NCBI RefSeq assembly: GCF_001044425.1
Contig: NZ_LFML01000013.1
Span: 1 to 60,814 of the forward strand
Source: Streptomyces roseus
GTDB lineage: Bacteria; Actinomycetota; Actinomycetes; Streptomycetales; Streptomycetaceae
DNA length: 60,814 bases
Reading direction: 5' to 3'
Under the pieces are notes generated by a model. The model saw only the letters and a list, made by a program, of their open reading frames with translations. It ran no database searches and had not been told where the DNA came from. Position numbers and translations under genes: made by a program. This document shows, piece by piece, positions 8,671 through 18,037 of this stretch (positions are counted from its first letter, which is position 1; each line of letters starts with the position of its first letter).

Positions 8671-10698
8671 ATGTTCAGCACTGTTCTGGTCGCGAACCGG
8701 GGCGAGATCGCGGTACGGGTCATCCGCACGCTGCGGGAGCTCGGCGTGCGGTCCGTGGCCGTCTTCAGCGACGCGGACGCCGACGCGCGGCACGTACGGG
8801 AGGCCGACACGGCCGTCCGGATCGGCCCGGCGGCTGCCGCCGAGAGCTACCTGTCGGTGGAGCGGCTGCTCGACGCCGCCCGGCGCACGGGCGCCGAGGC
8901 GGTCCACCCCGGGTACGGGTTCCTCGCCGAGAACGCGGCCTTCGCGCAGGCCTGCGCCGACGCCGGCCTCACCTTCATCGGGCCGCCGGCCGCCGCCATC
9001 AACCTGATGGGCGACAAGATCCGCGCCAAGGAGACCGTGAAGGCGGCGGGCGTGCCCGTCGTGCCGGGCTCCTCGGGCAGCGGCCTGACCGACGCCGAAC
9101 TGGTCTCCGCCTCGCTGGAGATCGGCATGCCGGTGCTGCTCAAGCCCTCGGCGGGCGGCGGCGGAAAGGGCATGCGCCTGGTGCGCGACGAGGCGGTGCT
9201 CGGCGAGGAGATCGCGGCGGCCCGCCGCGAGGCGCGGTCCTCGTTCGGCGACGACACGCTCCTCGTGGAGCGGTGGGTGGACCGGCCGCGCCACATCGAG
9301 ATCCAGGTGCTGGCGGACGCCCACGGGAACGTGGTCCACCTGGGCGAGCGCGAGTGCTCGCTCCAGCGGCGTCACCAGAAGGTCATCGAGGAGGCCCCGT
9401 CGGTCCTGCTCACCCCGCAGCTGCGGGCCTCGATGGGCGCGGCGGCGGTGGAGGCGGCGCGCTCCTGCGGGTACGTCGGCGCGGGCACGGTGGAGTTCAT
9501 CGTCCCGGGCGGGGACCCTTCCTCGTACTACTTCATGGAGATGAACACCCGGCTCCAGGTGGAGCACCCGGTGACGGAACTGGTCACGGGGCTGGACCTG
9601 GTGGAGCAGCAGCTGCGGGTCGCCTCCGGCGCCGAGCTGGGCTTCTCCCAGTCCGACGTCACCCTGACCGGGCACGCCATCGAGGCGCGGGTCTGCGCCG
9701 AGGACCCGGCGCGCGGCTTCCTGCCCTCGGGCGGCACGGTGCTGGCGCTCTCCGAACCCTCGGGCGGTTCCGTACGGACGGACTCCGGGCTGGTGGCGGG
9801 CGTCGACACGGGCTCCACGTACGACCCGATGCTGTCGAAGGTGATCGCGTACGGCCCGGACCGGGCCACCGCCCTGCGGGTGCTGCGCGGCGCCCTCGCC
9901 GACACCGTGATCCTGGGCGTCCAGACCAACGCCGGTTTCCTGCGCCGCCTCCTGGCCCACCCCGACGTGGTGTCCGGGAACCTCGACACCGGTCTGGTCG
10001 AGCGGGACCTGGCCGGCATGCTGCCGGACGGCGTCCCGCCGCAGGTGTACGCCGCGGCCGCGCTGCTGGCCGGGGCGCCCCGGCCGCGGGCGGGTGCGGA
10101 CGGCTGGGTCGATCCGTTCGGGGCCGCCGACGGCTGGCGCCTCGGAGGCACCCCCGCCTGGACGGTCCACCACTTCCGCCTCCCCGGCCAGGAGCCCGCC
10201 CTGGTCCGCACCCGCCCGCAGGGCGCCGACACCGAGCTCCTGCTCTCCGACGCCGGCCGGGATCCGGCACCGGCTCGCGGCCGGATCGTCAGCCGCACCC
10301 CGGACCACCTCACGGTGGAGCTCGACGGGATCACCCACCGTTTCTCGTACGCCGCCTCCCCCGAGGGGGTCTGGCTGGGCCGCGACGGCGACTCCTGGCA
10401 CGTGCAGGACCACGACCCCGTCGTCGCCGCCCTCACCGGCGCGGGGCACGCCGGCGCGGACACCCTCGCCGCCCCCATGCCCGGCACCGTCACCGTCGTC
10501 AAGGTGGCCGTCGGCGACAAGGTGGCCGCGGGGCAGAGCCTGCTCGTCGTCGAGGCGATGAAGATGGAGCACGTCATCTCCGCCCCGCACTCCGGCACCG
10601 TCACCGAGCTGGACGTCTCCCCCGGCACCACCGTCGCCATGGACCAGGTCCTGGCCGTCGTCACCCCGGACGAGGACGAGAAGGAGGAGACGTCGTGA
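8671..10698 (+). CDS. Acyl-CoA carboxylase alpha subunit: biotin carboxylase plus biotin carrier (675 aa)
   Basis: N-terminal biotin carboxylase begins MFSTVLVANRGEIAVRVIRT, with the ATP-grasp glycine loop KPSAGGGGKGM (about 165-175) and FMEMNTRLQVEHPVTE. The C-terminal biotinyl domain carries EAMKMEH, in which the second Met is followed or preceded by the biotinylated Lys. The size fits MccA/LiuD. I start at ATG 8671; an upstream GTG at 8644 in frame adds nine unlikely residues. It forms a complex with the beta subunit 30 bp upstream. The stop overlaps the start of the lyase gene by four bases (GTGA). Confidence 0.94.
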   Translation: MFSTVLVANRGEIAVRVIRTLRELGVRSVAVFSDADADARHVREADTAVRIGPAAAAESYLSVERLLDAARRTGAEAVHPGYGFLAENAAFAQACADAGLTFIGPPAAAINLMGDKIRAKETVKAAGVPVVPGSSGSGLTDAELVSASLEIGMPVLLKPSAGGGGKGMRLVRDEAVLGEEIAAARREARSSFGDDTLLVERWVDRPRHIEIQVLADAHGNVVHLGERECSLQRRHQKVIEEAPSVLLTPQLRASMGAAAVEAARSCGYVGAGTVEFIVPGGDPSSYYFMEMNTRLQVEHPVTELVTGLDLVEQQLRVASGAELGFSQSDVTLTGHAIEARVCAEDPARGFLPSGGTVLALSEPSGGSVRTDSGLVAGVDTGSTYDPMLSKVIAYGPDRATALRVLRGALADTVILGVQTNAGFLRRLLAHPDVVSGNLDTGLVERDLAGMLPDGVPPQVYAAAALLAGAPRPRAGADGWVDPFGAADGWRLGGTPAWTVHHFRLPGQEPALVRTRPQGADTELLLSDAGRDPAPARGRIVSRTPDHLTVELDGITHRFSYAASPEGVWLGRDGDSWHVQDHDPVVAALTGAGHAGADTLAAPMPGTVTVVKVAVGDKVAAGQSLLVVEAMKMEHVISAPHSGTVTELDVSPGTTVAMDQVLAVVTPDEDEKEETS

Positions 10699-11630
10699 AC
10701 GGGCTGCCCATGAACGTCCCGGCCCCCGGGCTGCCGGCGCGCGTCCGCATCCACGAGGTCGGCGCCCGCGACGGGCTGCAGAACGAGAAGACGGCCGTAC
10801 CCACCGCCGTCAAGGCCGAGTTCATCCACCGGCTCGCCGCCGCCGGCCTCACCACCATCGAGGCCACCAGCTTCGTGCACCCCAAGTGGGTGCCCCAGCT
10901 GGCCGACGCCGAGCAGCTGTTCCCGGAGCTGGGCGACCTCGCCGGGGTGCACCTGCCCGTCCTCGTCCCCAACGAACGCGGCCTGGACCGCGCGCTCGCC
11001 CTCGGGGCCACCCGCATCGCCGTCTTCGGTTCGGCCACCGAGACGTTCGCCTCGCGCAACCTCAACCGGACCGTCGCCGAGTCCCTCGCCATGTTCGAGC
11101 CGGTGGTGGCCCGCGCCAAGGAGGGCGGGGCCCATGTCCGCGGCTACCTCTCCATGTGCTTCGGCGACCCGTGGGAGGGGCCGGTCCCGGTCCACCAGGT
11201 GGTCCGCGTGGCCAAGGCCCTGCTGGACCTCGGCTGCGACGAGCTGAGCCTGGGCGACACCATCGGCGTCGCCACCCCGGGCCACGTCCTGGCCCTCCTC
11301 GGCGAGCTGGGCGAGGCGGGCGTGCCCACCGACCGGATCGGCGTGCACTTCCACGACACCTACGGCCAGGCCCTGTCCAACACCCTCGCCGCGCTCGGGC
11401 ACGGGGTCACCACCGTCGACGCCTCGGCGGGCGGCCTCGGCGGATGCCCGTACGCGAAGAGCGCCACCGGCAACCTCGCCACCGAGGACCTGGTGTGGAT
11501 GCTCGACGGCCTCGGCATCGAGACCGGCGTCGATCTGACCGCCCTCACCGCCACGAGCGCGTGGATGGCGGAGCAACTGGGCCGACCGAGCCCTTCCCGT
11601 ACCGTCCGCGCCCTCTCCCACAAGGAGTAA
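10695..11630 (+). CDS. hmgL: Hydroxymethylglutaryl-CoA lyase (311 aa)
   Basis: Splits HMG-CoA to acetoacetate and acetyl-CoA, the last step of leucine catabolism. It shows EVGARDGLQNEKT (metal/substrate site, residues about 15-27) and the active-site signature GGLGGCPYAKSATGN near the C-terminus with the catalytic Cys. GTG 10695 overlaps the preceding TGA (GTGA) and has GGAGGAG upstream, so translation is coupled. Length is typical. The presence of this enzyme is the best evidence that the operon handles methylcrotonyl-CoA. Confidence 0.95.
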   Translation: MNGLPMNVPAPGLPARVRIHEVGARDGLQNEKTAVPTAVKAEFIHRLAAAGLTTIEATSFVHPKWVPQLADAEQLFPELGDLAGVHLPVLVPNERGLDRALALGATRIAVFGSATETFASRNLNRTVAESLAMFEPVVARAKEGGAHVRGYLSMCFGDPWEGPVPVHQVVRVAKALLDLGCDELSLGDTIGVATPGHVLALLGELGEAGVPTDRIGVHFHDTYGQALSNTLAALGHGVTTVDASAGGLGGCPYAKSATGNLATEDLVWMLDGLGIETGVDLTALTATSAWMAEQLGRPSPSRTVRALSHKE

Positions 11631-11638
11631 CGAGAACC

Positions 11639-12799
11639 ATGGCCCTCGACCACCGGCTCACCCCCGAGCACGAGGAACTCCGCCGTACCGTCGAGGCGTT
11701 CGCCCACGACGTCGTCGCCCCCAAGATCGGCGACCTGTACGAGCGGCACGAATTCCCCTACGAGATCGTCCGCGAGATGGGCCGCATGGGCCTGTTCGGC
11801 CTGCCCTTCCCGGAGGAGTACGGCGGCATGGGCGGCGACTACCTCGCCCTCGGCATCGCCCTGGAGGAGCTGGCCCGCGTCGACTCCTCGGTGGCGATCA
11901 CCCTGGAGGCGGGCGTCTCGCTGGGCGCCATGCCGCTGCACCTCTTCGGCACCGAGGAGCAGAAGCGGGAGTGGCTGCCGCGGATGTGCTCCGGGGAGAT
12001 CCTCGGCGCCTTCGGCCTGACCGAGCCGGACGGCGGCTCCGACGCCGGCGGCACCCGCACCACCGCCGTCAAGGACGGCGACGAGTGGGTGATCAACGGC
12101 TCGAAGTGCTTCATCACCAACTCCGGTACGGACATCACCGGCCTGGTCACCGTCACCGCCGTCACGGGCCGCAAGGCGGACGGCCGCCCGGAGATCTCCT
12201 CGATCATCGTCCCGTCCGGCACCCCGGGCTTCACGGTGGCCGCGCCGTACTCCAAGGTGGGCTGGAACTCCTCGGACACCCGTGAGCTGGCCTTCGACAA
12301 CGTACGCGTGCCGCTGGCCAACCTGGTCGGCCAGGAGGGCCGCGGCTACGCCCAGTTCCTGCGCATCCTCGACGAGGGCCGCATCGCGATCTCGGCCCTC
12401 GCCACGGGCCTCGCGCAGGGCTGCGTCGACGAGTCGGTGAAGTACGCGAAGGAGCGCAAGGCCTTCGGCCGGCCCATCGGCGACAACCAGGCCATCCAGT
12501 TCAAGCTGGCCGACATGGAGATGCGCGCCCACATGGCGCGGATCGGCTGGCGCGACGCGGCCTCCCGGCTGGTCGCCGGGGAGCCGTTCAAGAAGGAGGC
12601 GGCGATCGCGAAGCTGTACTCCTCCACGGTCGCCGTCGACAACGCGCGCGACGCCACGCAGATCCACGGCGGCTACGGGTTCATGAACGAGTACCCGGTG
12701 GCGCGCATGTGGCGCGACTCCAAGATCCTGGAGATCGGCGAGGGCACCAGCGAGGTGCAGCGCATGCTCATCGCCCGTGAGCTGGGCTTCGCCGGCTGA
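11639..12799 (+). CDS. acdH: Acyl-CoA dehydrogenase of the branched-chain operon (386 aa)
   Basis: Last gene of the operon, ATG 11639, eight bases after the lyase stop. Full-length acyl-CoA dehydrogenase with AFGLTEPDGGSDAGG (FAD/substrate loop) and QIHGGYGFMNEYPVARMWRD. The catalytic-Glu position is occupied (EIGEGTSEVQRMLIAR), unlike in the dehydrogenase at 962. By position and sequence it is the AcdH-type enzyme associated in Streptomyces with isobutyryl/isovaleryl-CoA oxidation; substrate preference is from knowledge of that family. A hairpin at 12815-12846 ends the operon. Confidence 0.93.
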   Translation: MALDHRLTPEHEELRRTVEAFAHDVVAPKIGDLYERHEFPYEIVREMGRMGLFGLPFPEEYGGMGGDYLALGIALEELARVDSSVAITLEAGVSLGAMPLHLFGTEEQKREWLPRMCSGEILGAFGLTEPDGGSDAGGTRTTAVKDGDEWVINGSKCFITNSGTDITGLVTVTAVTGRKADGRPEISSIIVPSGTPGFTVAAPYSKVGWNSSDTRELAFDNVRVPLANLVGQEGRGYAQFLRILDEGRIAISALATGLAQGCVDESVKYAKERKAFGRPIGDNQAIQFKLADMEMRAHMARIGWRDAASRLVAGEPFKKEAAIAKLYSSTVAVDNARDATQIHGGYGFMNEYPVARMWRDSKILEIGEGTSEVQRMLIARELGFAG

Positions 12800-12814
12800 T
12801 CGACCGGACAGGAG

Positions 12815-12846
12815 CGACCGCCGGACCGGGATCGGGCCGGCGGTCG
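12815..12846. terminator. Hairpin between convergent acdH and dynamin-like genes
   Basis: CGACCGCCGG (12815-12824) pairs perfectly with CCGGCGGTCG (12837-12846) around a 12-base loop. It is the only structure in the 61-bp gap and probably serves both convergent operons. Confidence 0.65.
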
Positions 12847-12860
12847 TTCGCGTTCACGTA

Positions 12861-14933
12861 CTACTCCTGTTCGCGCTCCGCCTCGGAGACGAAGGGCTGG
12901 AGGAAGTTCGCGATGTGCTGCTCGACGTCGGTGATGCGCTGCTCGAAGGCGTAGAGCTGGTCCCGCATGCCCGCCTTGGCCTGCTCGTCCTGCCGGGACT
13001 CCTCGATGTTGCGCTGGACGATGCCGATGAGGTCCTGGAGCTGGAGGTGCAGTGTCCCGCTGATCCCGCCCCACATCTCGCGCAGGTCGGCGGCGCGGCT
13101 GGCCGCGTACTGCCGGGCGGTCTGGGCCGCCGAGTCCTTCACGTGCGCGGCGAACTCCTCCGCCGCGCGCGTCTGCAGCTTGCCGTCGGCGAAGAAGACC
13201 GCCCCCGAGGCCAGCAGCGGTCCGACCGCCGCGCCTATGGCGATGGCCACGCCGACCGGCGGGACGGTCAGGCCCAGGCTGATCAGTCCGGCCGCGGCGG
13301 CCGCGGTCGTCCCGCCGACGACCATCGCGCCGCCGCCCGCGCCGAGCGCCATGAGCGAGCTGGGGCGGAACATCAGCGGCACGTCGTCGCGGTGGCGCGG
13401 CCCGTCGCGGCCGTTGCCCTTGCCCGCCGCGATGGCCAGCGTGTAGATCAGGTAGTTCTGGTCCCGTTCCGACTGCGATCCGGTCAGTTCCGCGCGGAGC
13501 TTGTCGAGGAGGTCGGCGTGCGCCCGGATCAGCGGTTCGAGCTGGCGCACCAGATCGGCCTGCCGCTGCTCGATGACGTGGTCGAGCTCCTGGGCGCAGA
13601 AGACCTGCATGCGCTCCTGGAGCTGGACCGTGTACGCGTCCATCAGCCCGTGCTGGGCGGCGATGCGGCCGCCCTTGGTGAAGGAGCGGATGGCGCGGCT
13701 CAGGCGGCCCGGGCCGGTCGTGACGTGCCATTCGCCGATCTCACGGCTGATCTCGGTGAGGAACGCGCCGAACCTCAGCTGCAGTTCGTTCTCCATGCCG
13801 AGGATCTTGCCGGCGACGATGTCGCGGATCGCGTCGGCGCTGGTGCGCAGCTGGTCCTGGGTCGACTGGCTGCGGTCGAGGAGCTCGCGCAGCTCCGCCG
13901 TCGACTTCATCAGGATCGCGCCCTCGTCGTGCAGGCGCACGCGCAGGTTGACCGCGTTGTGCCGCAGGAACTCGGCGAGCCGGACGAACTTCACCCGGGC
14001 CGCGTCGCGCATGCAGAAGACTTCCAGGGCGGATTCCAGCTGACCGATGCCCGACGCCTTCAGCCCCTCCTCGTTGCCGTCGATGCGCGAGCGCAGGGCC
14101 TGCAGGGCGCTGACGAAGAAGACGTTGGCGGGGGCGGGGCCGGATTCCCCGGCGAGTTCGGCGACGGCGTTTCGGCAGCGGCTCATCACCTCCGCCTGCT
14201 CCTCCTCCTCGATGCGGTCGAACTGGTTGACCACGAAGAAGATGTCGCGGTGGCCGAGTTTCCTGACCCGGGTGAGGTAGTTCTCGGTCTCGTGGAGGGT
14301 GAACGGCCGTCCCGCGTCGGTGACGAACACGACGGCGTCCACCTCCTCCAGGTACCGCAGCGTCACGAGCTCGCGGTCGGAACTCTCGTTGATGCCGGCC
14401 GAGTCCACGATCTCGACGGACCGGCGCAGCAGCTCCAGCGGCTGCTCGACGACGGCCAGCGCGAAGGACGGGGTCCGGGGCGCACCGTGGGCGTCGATCT
14501 GGAGGGCGACCTCGCGCTTGAACTCCTCCGTGGTGACGGCCGTTTCGGAGCCGCGCCTGTCTCCGTCGCGGTACAGCCAGGCCCGCTCGGTCTCGCCCCA
14601 GCGCAGGACGGTGGTGAAGGCGGTGGCCGGATTGGCCTTGGTGGGCAGCAGCCGCTTGCCCAGCAGGGCGTTGATCAGGGTGCTCTTGCCGCTGCTGAAC
14701 TCGCCGAGCACCATGATGCGGAAGGTCTCGCGCTCGAAGACCGCCCCGTTGATCCCGAGGTCCAGCGCGCCGCCCGGGGTTCCTGGCGGGACGATGAGGG
14801 CGGCGGCCTCGCCGGCCACCTGTTGCAGGCGCTGGTAGTAGGAACGCAGCGTTCCGATGTTCTCGCTCCAGCCGCGGAACTGCGCGGCCGGTGATTCCTG
14901 CCCGGCCGCCGACCGCCGTTTCTCGTGCGCCAT
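12861..14933 (-). CDS. Dynamin-family GTPase with C-terminal membrane segments (690 aa)
   Basis: Large GTPase. G1 is GEFSSGKST (residues 77-85), G3 is DSAG (177-180) and G4 is NQFD (236-239). Long helical regions follow (about 250-500). A hydrophobic block from about 527 to 581 looks like two transmembrane helices, and the C-terminus is charged and helical. This is the architecture of bacterial dynamin-like proteins that bind or remodel membrane. ATG 14933 shares one base with the stop of the upstream GTPase gene (TGATG), so the two are coupled and probably act as a heteromeric pair. Streptomyces DynA/DynB, which support sporulation septation, are a paired precedent; whether these are orthologues or a second set I cannot tell. 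Confidence 0.85.
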   Translation of the reverse strand: MAHEKRRSAAGQESPAAQFRGWSENIGTLRSYYQRLQQVAGEAAALIVPPGTPGGALDLGINGAVFERETFRIMVLGEFSSGKSTLINALLGKRLLPTKANPATAFTTVLRWGETERAWLYRDGDRRGSETAVTTEEFKREVALQIDAHGAPRTPSFALAVVEQPLELLRRSVEIVDSAGINESSDRELVTLRYLEEVDAVVFVTDAGRPFTLHETENYLTRVRKLGHRDIFFVVNQFDRIEEEEQAEVMSRCRNAVAELAGESGPAPANVFFVSALQALRSRIDGNEEGLKASGIGQLESALEVFCMRDAARVKFVRLAEFLRHNAVNLRVRLHDEGAILMKSTAELRELLDRSQSTQDQLRTSADAIRDIVAGKILGMENELQLRFGAFLTEISREIGEWHVTTGPGRLSRAIRSFTKGGRIAAQHGLMDAYTVQLQERMQVFCAQELDHVIEQRQADLVRQLEPLIRAHADLLDKLRAELTGSQSERDQNYLIYTLAIAAGKGNGRDGPRHRDDVPLMFRPSSLMALGAGGGAMVVGGTTAAAAAGLISLGLTVPPVGVAIAIGAAVGPLLASGAVFFADGKLQTRAAEEFAAHVKDSAAQTARQYAASRAADLREMWGGISGTLHLQLQDLIGIVQRNIEESRQDEQAKAGMRDQLYAFEQRITDVEQHIANFLQPFVSEAEREQE

Positions 14934-16693
14934 CAGGCCCCTTCCAGGGGAGAGAGGTGGGCGTGCACGGAGCGGCTCAGCGTCCGCGCCGTGCTCTGCA
15001 GTGAACGCCAGTGGCCGAGGGACTCCGGCTGGGCGGCGACGGCCGTCGTGTGCAGCCGCCACCACTGCTCGTCGCGGTCCCGCGCCCGGCTCAGCAAGTG
15101 GTCGTAGACCTGGCCGACGCGCGACTCGGTCCGTGCCACCTGTTCCGTGAACGCCGCCTCGACGATCCGTTCCAGGTCGTCGATGGCGCGTTCCCGGCGC
15201 TCGGCCTGGCCGTGTTCGAGGGCTTCGGTGACCAGCGCCGTGCCGGCCGCTCCCGCGATCTGGCCCACGACCTCGGCCGACATGGGCGTGAGCACGCTCT
15301 CGATGGCCGTGCCGACGAACTCCGGCAGCCAGGAGGCGTCCCAGCCGGTGGCGTTGCGGGACTCGGCGGCGGCGGCCTCCTCGGCGACTGCGGGCAGGGC
15401 GGCGGCCGGTACGACGCGCCCGGCGCCGGGGGCGGCCAGTGTCTGGAACAGCTCCTCGCCGGGCCGGTTGCGGAGCAGGATGCCGCGCAGCCGGTGGACG
15501 TCCTCTTCGACGGCCCGGTCGACGGCCTCGGTGATCCACGCCTCGAACTGCTGGAGGGCCTCGGCGGTGTACGGGATCGCGTGGAGGCGGATGAAGTGCG
15601 CTTCCTCCGGCGTCTCCAGCATCCCCGAGAAGCGCGCGGCGAGTTCGCGGGCGGTGGCGGCGCGGCGCCTGCGCGCCTCGGCGGCGATCGTCTGGACGAG
15701 GGCGGCGCGCCACTCCCCGGCATCGGCGCTGAGCACGATCCAATGGAAGCGGGCGCTCTCGTGGGCGGTGTGCCAGATCTGGGCGGCCCGCGTCCGGACC
15801 GGGTCGGGCCGGTCCAGGTCCGCGAGCGCCCGCCCGGCGGCCTGCTCCACGAGGGCACAGGTGGCGGCGAGGAGGTGCAGCCTGCGGATGGTCCGCAGTG
15901 CGCGACGCAGCCGGATCCCGGCCAAGTGGCCGAGGACGGCGCGGAGCGGCTCGACGCCGTCAGGTTCCGCGGTGCCGGGGGCGGGGACCGGTCCGGTCAG
16001 GACCAGCGCCTCGGGGGCCAGGGTGGAGACCAGGTGGTTGACACGGCGCATGATGTCGGCCGCCTCGTCCTCCACCTCGGCCGGTTTGGTGACGACGACG
16101 GCGAGCGGGGGGCTGTGCGGGGCGGCGGCGAGCGCCTTGATCCGGGCCTGCTCGGTGGCGAGCATCGCGCGGCGGGCCTCGGTGACGACGACCACCACGT
16201 CGCAGTCGCCGACGATCCGGGCGAGGGCGGCGGTGTCGGGCTGCCGCACTCCGGACCAGCCCTCCCAGCCGGGGGTGTCGACGAGCTCCACCCCGGTACG
16301 GGCCGCCCAGGACCCGGACGGCACTTCGACCGGTACGGTACGCAGGCCCGCCGGCCCGGGGTCCCCGGGAGCGGCGGCCGGCTCCGGCCCGGCCGAGTGG
16401 CCGGATCGCGCCGGTCCGGCGGCGAAGGGGCGTATCAGCACGGGCGGACCGTCCGTGGCGTGCACGGACACCGGTACGCACGCCGCGCCGACCAGCTCGT
16501 TGACGAGCCGGGACTTTCCGACGTTGCTGCCGCCGATGACGCAGATCCGGGCCCGGGGGGATTCCGCGCGGCGGGCCGTGCGCCGGATCAGCGAGGCCGC
16601 CGAGTCCGCTCCGGCCCGGTCGGCCAGCAGGGCCACCCGTTCGGCGAGTTCGGCCTGCCGCAGCTCCTGGTCGTGCCCGCCCGTACCGGCCAC
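14933..16693 (-). CDS. Dynamin-like GTPase, first gene of pair (about 586 aa)
   Basis: P-loop GTPase with GGSNVGKS (residues 54-61) and DTPG (139-142). The NKxD motif is degenerate (TKPAE, 202-206). The rest is mostly helical with Arg/Glu/Ala-rich stretches and no convincing membrane helix. I favour GTG 16693, which has a G-rich ribosome-like site upstream. An in-frame TTG at 16744 would add 17 residues and lacks such a site. It forms a two-gene operon with the membrane-anchored GTPase. As I recall, acdH and desE are adjacent in S. coelicolor, so this pair may be an insertion relative to that genome. Confidence 0.8.
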   Translation of the reverse strand: MAGTGGHDQELRQAELAERVALLADRAGADSAASLIRRTARRAESPRARICVIGGSNVGKSRLVNELVGAACVPVSVHATDGPPVLIRPFAAGPARSGHSAGPEPAAAPGDPGPAGLRTVPVEVPSGSWAARTGVELVDTPGWEGWSGVRQPDTAALARIVGDCDVVVVVTEARRAMLATEQARIKALAAAPHSPPLAVVVTKPAEVEDEAADIMRRVNHLVSTLAPEALVLTGPVPAPGTAEPDGVEPLRAVLGHLAGIRLRRALRTIRRLHLLAATCALVEQAAGRALADLDRPDPVRTRAAQIWHTAHESARFHWIVLSADAGEWRAALVQTIAAEARRRRAATARELAARFSGMLETPEEAHFIRLHAIPYTAEALQQFEAWITEAVDRAVEEDVHRLRGILLRNRPGEELFQTLAAPGAGRVVPAAALPAVAEEAAAAESRNATGWDASWLPEFVGTAIESVLTPMSAEVVGQIAGAAGTALVTEALEHGQAERRERAIDDLERIVEAAFTEQVARTESRVGQVYDHLLSRARDRDEQWWRLHTTAVAAQPESLGHWRSLQSTARTLSRSVHAHLSPLEGA

Positions 16694-16844
16694 AGCGACG
16701 CCACCCCACCCCGTCAGGTCTTCCCGGCAGGGCCATGATGCCAACGGACGGGGCCGGGCGCCGCCGGTTCGGCGGGAAGGCTCCCGCGGGTATCCGGGGA
16801 GGAGGCCTGCCGGGGGAACTTAGGCCCCCCTTACCAGTTCCGGA

Positions 16845-16861
16845 CAAGGTTAGGCTAACCT
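16845..16861. promoter_or_regulatory. Iron box (DmdR/DtxR-type operator) upstream of desE
   Basis: A perfect 17-bp palindrome: AAGGTTAG (16845-16852), central G, CTAACCTT (16854-16861). It matches the Streptomyces iron-box consensus (TTAGGTTAGGCTAACCTAA-like) and lies 53 bp before the desE start. Repression by iron-loaded DmdR1 is the established role of such boxes. Confidence 0.88.
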
Positions 16862-16913
16862 TCCTTTTGAACGGCCCCGTGGCCGCCCGGCACGCACGAA
16901 AGCGGACATAGAC

Positions 16914-17954
16914 ATGCCCAAGTCCCGTACCTCCCGCCTCTCCCGCCGCGGTCTCATCGCCGCCGGCGGCGCTCTCGGCCTCGTCGCGGCCCTCACCGCA
17001 TGCGGTGGCTCCGACTCGGCGAAGGGCGGGGCGGGCGACAAGGACAAGGGCGCCGCCGCCTCCGGCCCCTGGACCTTCAAGGACGACCTCGGCAAGGACA
17101 TCAGCCTCAAGGCCAAGCCGAAGAACATCGTCGCGTTCACCGGCACCGCCGCCGCGCTGTACGACTACGGCATCCAGGTCAAGGGCGTCTTCGGCCCGAC
17201 CAAGACCGCCGACGGCAAGCCCGACGTCCAGGCCGGCTCGATGGACATCTCCAAGGTCGAGATCCTCGGCAACGTCTACGACGAGTTCAACGTGGAGAAG
17301 TACGCCTCCCTCCAGCCCGAGCTGCTCGTCACCAACACCTGGGACGGCACCTACTGGTACGTGCCCGAGGCCTCCAAGGACAAGATCCTGAAGCTGGCCC
17401 CGGCCGCCGCCGTCGGCGTCGGCGGCGACGTCTCCATGGACAAGGCCCTGGAGCGCACCGCGGACCTCGCCAAGTCCCTCGGCGCCGACATGAACGCCAA
17501 CTCCGCCGCCGACGGCAAGGCCCGCTTCGATGCCGCCGCCGCCAAGGTCCGCGAGGCCACCAAGGCCAACCCGGGCATCAAGGTCCTCGTCGGCTCCGGC
17601 TCCGCCGACCTGTTCTACGCCTCCTCCCCCGACACCTCGGCCGACCTGAAGTACTTCAAGTCCCTGGGCGTCGAGTTCGTCACCCCGGACAAGCTGGGCG
17701 AGGGCAACTTCTTCGAGAGCCTGAGCTGGGAGAACGCCGGCAAGTACAAGGCCGACCTGATCCTGCTCGACAACCGCACCGGCACCTTGCAGCCGGAGGA
17801 GCTGAAGGCCAAGCCGACCTGGGCCGAGATGCCCGCCGTCAAGGCCGGCCAGGTCGCCCCGCGCGTGACCGAGCCGATCTACTCGTACGACAAGTGCGCC
17901 AAGATCCTCGAGGACCTCGCCAAGGCCGTCCAGGGCGCCAAGAAGGTCAGCTGA
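16914..17954 (+). CDS. desE: DesE: ferrioxamine-binding lipoprotein of an ABC uptake system (346 aa)
   Basis: The twin-arginine/lipoprotein-like N-terminus (SRRGLIAAGGALGLVAALTAC) ends in a lipobox Cys at about residue 31. A periplasmic-binding-protein fold of the FhuD/FepB class follows. It captures ferrioxamines outside the membrane and delivers them to an ABC permease, which is not encoded here. An iron box lies upstream and desF follows after 83 bp. Synteny and sequence agree with SCO2780. It is the first gene of the desEFABCD order. Confidence 0.92.
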   Translation: MPKSRTSRLSRRGLIAAGGALGLVAALTACGGSDSAKGGAGDKDKGAAASGPWTFKDDLGKDISLKAKPKNIVAFTGTAAALYDYGIQVKGVFGPTKTADGKPDVQAGSMDISKVEILGNVYDEFNVEKYASLQPELLVTNTWDGTYWYVPEASKDKILKLAPAAAVGVGGDVSMDKALERTADLAKSLGADMNANSAADGKARFDAAAAKVREATKANPGIKVLVGSGSADLFYASSPDTSADLKYFKSLGVEFVTPDKLGEGNFFESLSWENAGKYKADLILLDNRTGTLQPEELKAKPTWAEMPAVKAGQVAPRVTEPIYSYDKCAKILEDLAKAVQGAKKVS

Positions 17955-17955
17955 C

Positions 17956-17979
17956 CCGCGGCCGGCCCCGCGGCCGGCC
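17956..17979. repeat. Two perfect 12-bp direct repeats between desE and desF
   Basis: CCGCGGCCGGCC occurs at 17956-17967 and 17968-17979, directly after the desE stop, with a shortened third unit behind. The unit is almost self-complementary, so the messenger could fold here and separate desE from desF levels; that effect is inferred. Confidence 0.7.
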
Positions 17980-18037
17980 CCGCCGGCCCCGGCGCCCCGA
18001 CCCGGCGCCGCTTCCACTCCCAGGGGGGACTTCCCGC

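Noticed and set aside
6964..10590. A very long open frame on the minus strand opposite the acyl-CoA carboxylase genes
   Set aside because: It is antisense to clear homologues of carboxylase subunits and its composition is what antisense of high-GC codon bias gives (Gly/Val/Arg/Asp-rich, no domain).
12800..16693. Dynamin-like pair as prophage or IS remnant
   Set aside because: No transposase, inverted ends or target duplications are visible; codon use is like the neighbours.
16818..16833. A further iron box (ACTTAGG half) upstream of desE
   Set aside because: Only one half-site is present; the palindrome at 16845 explains the regulation.
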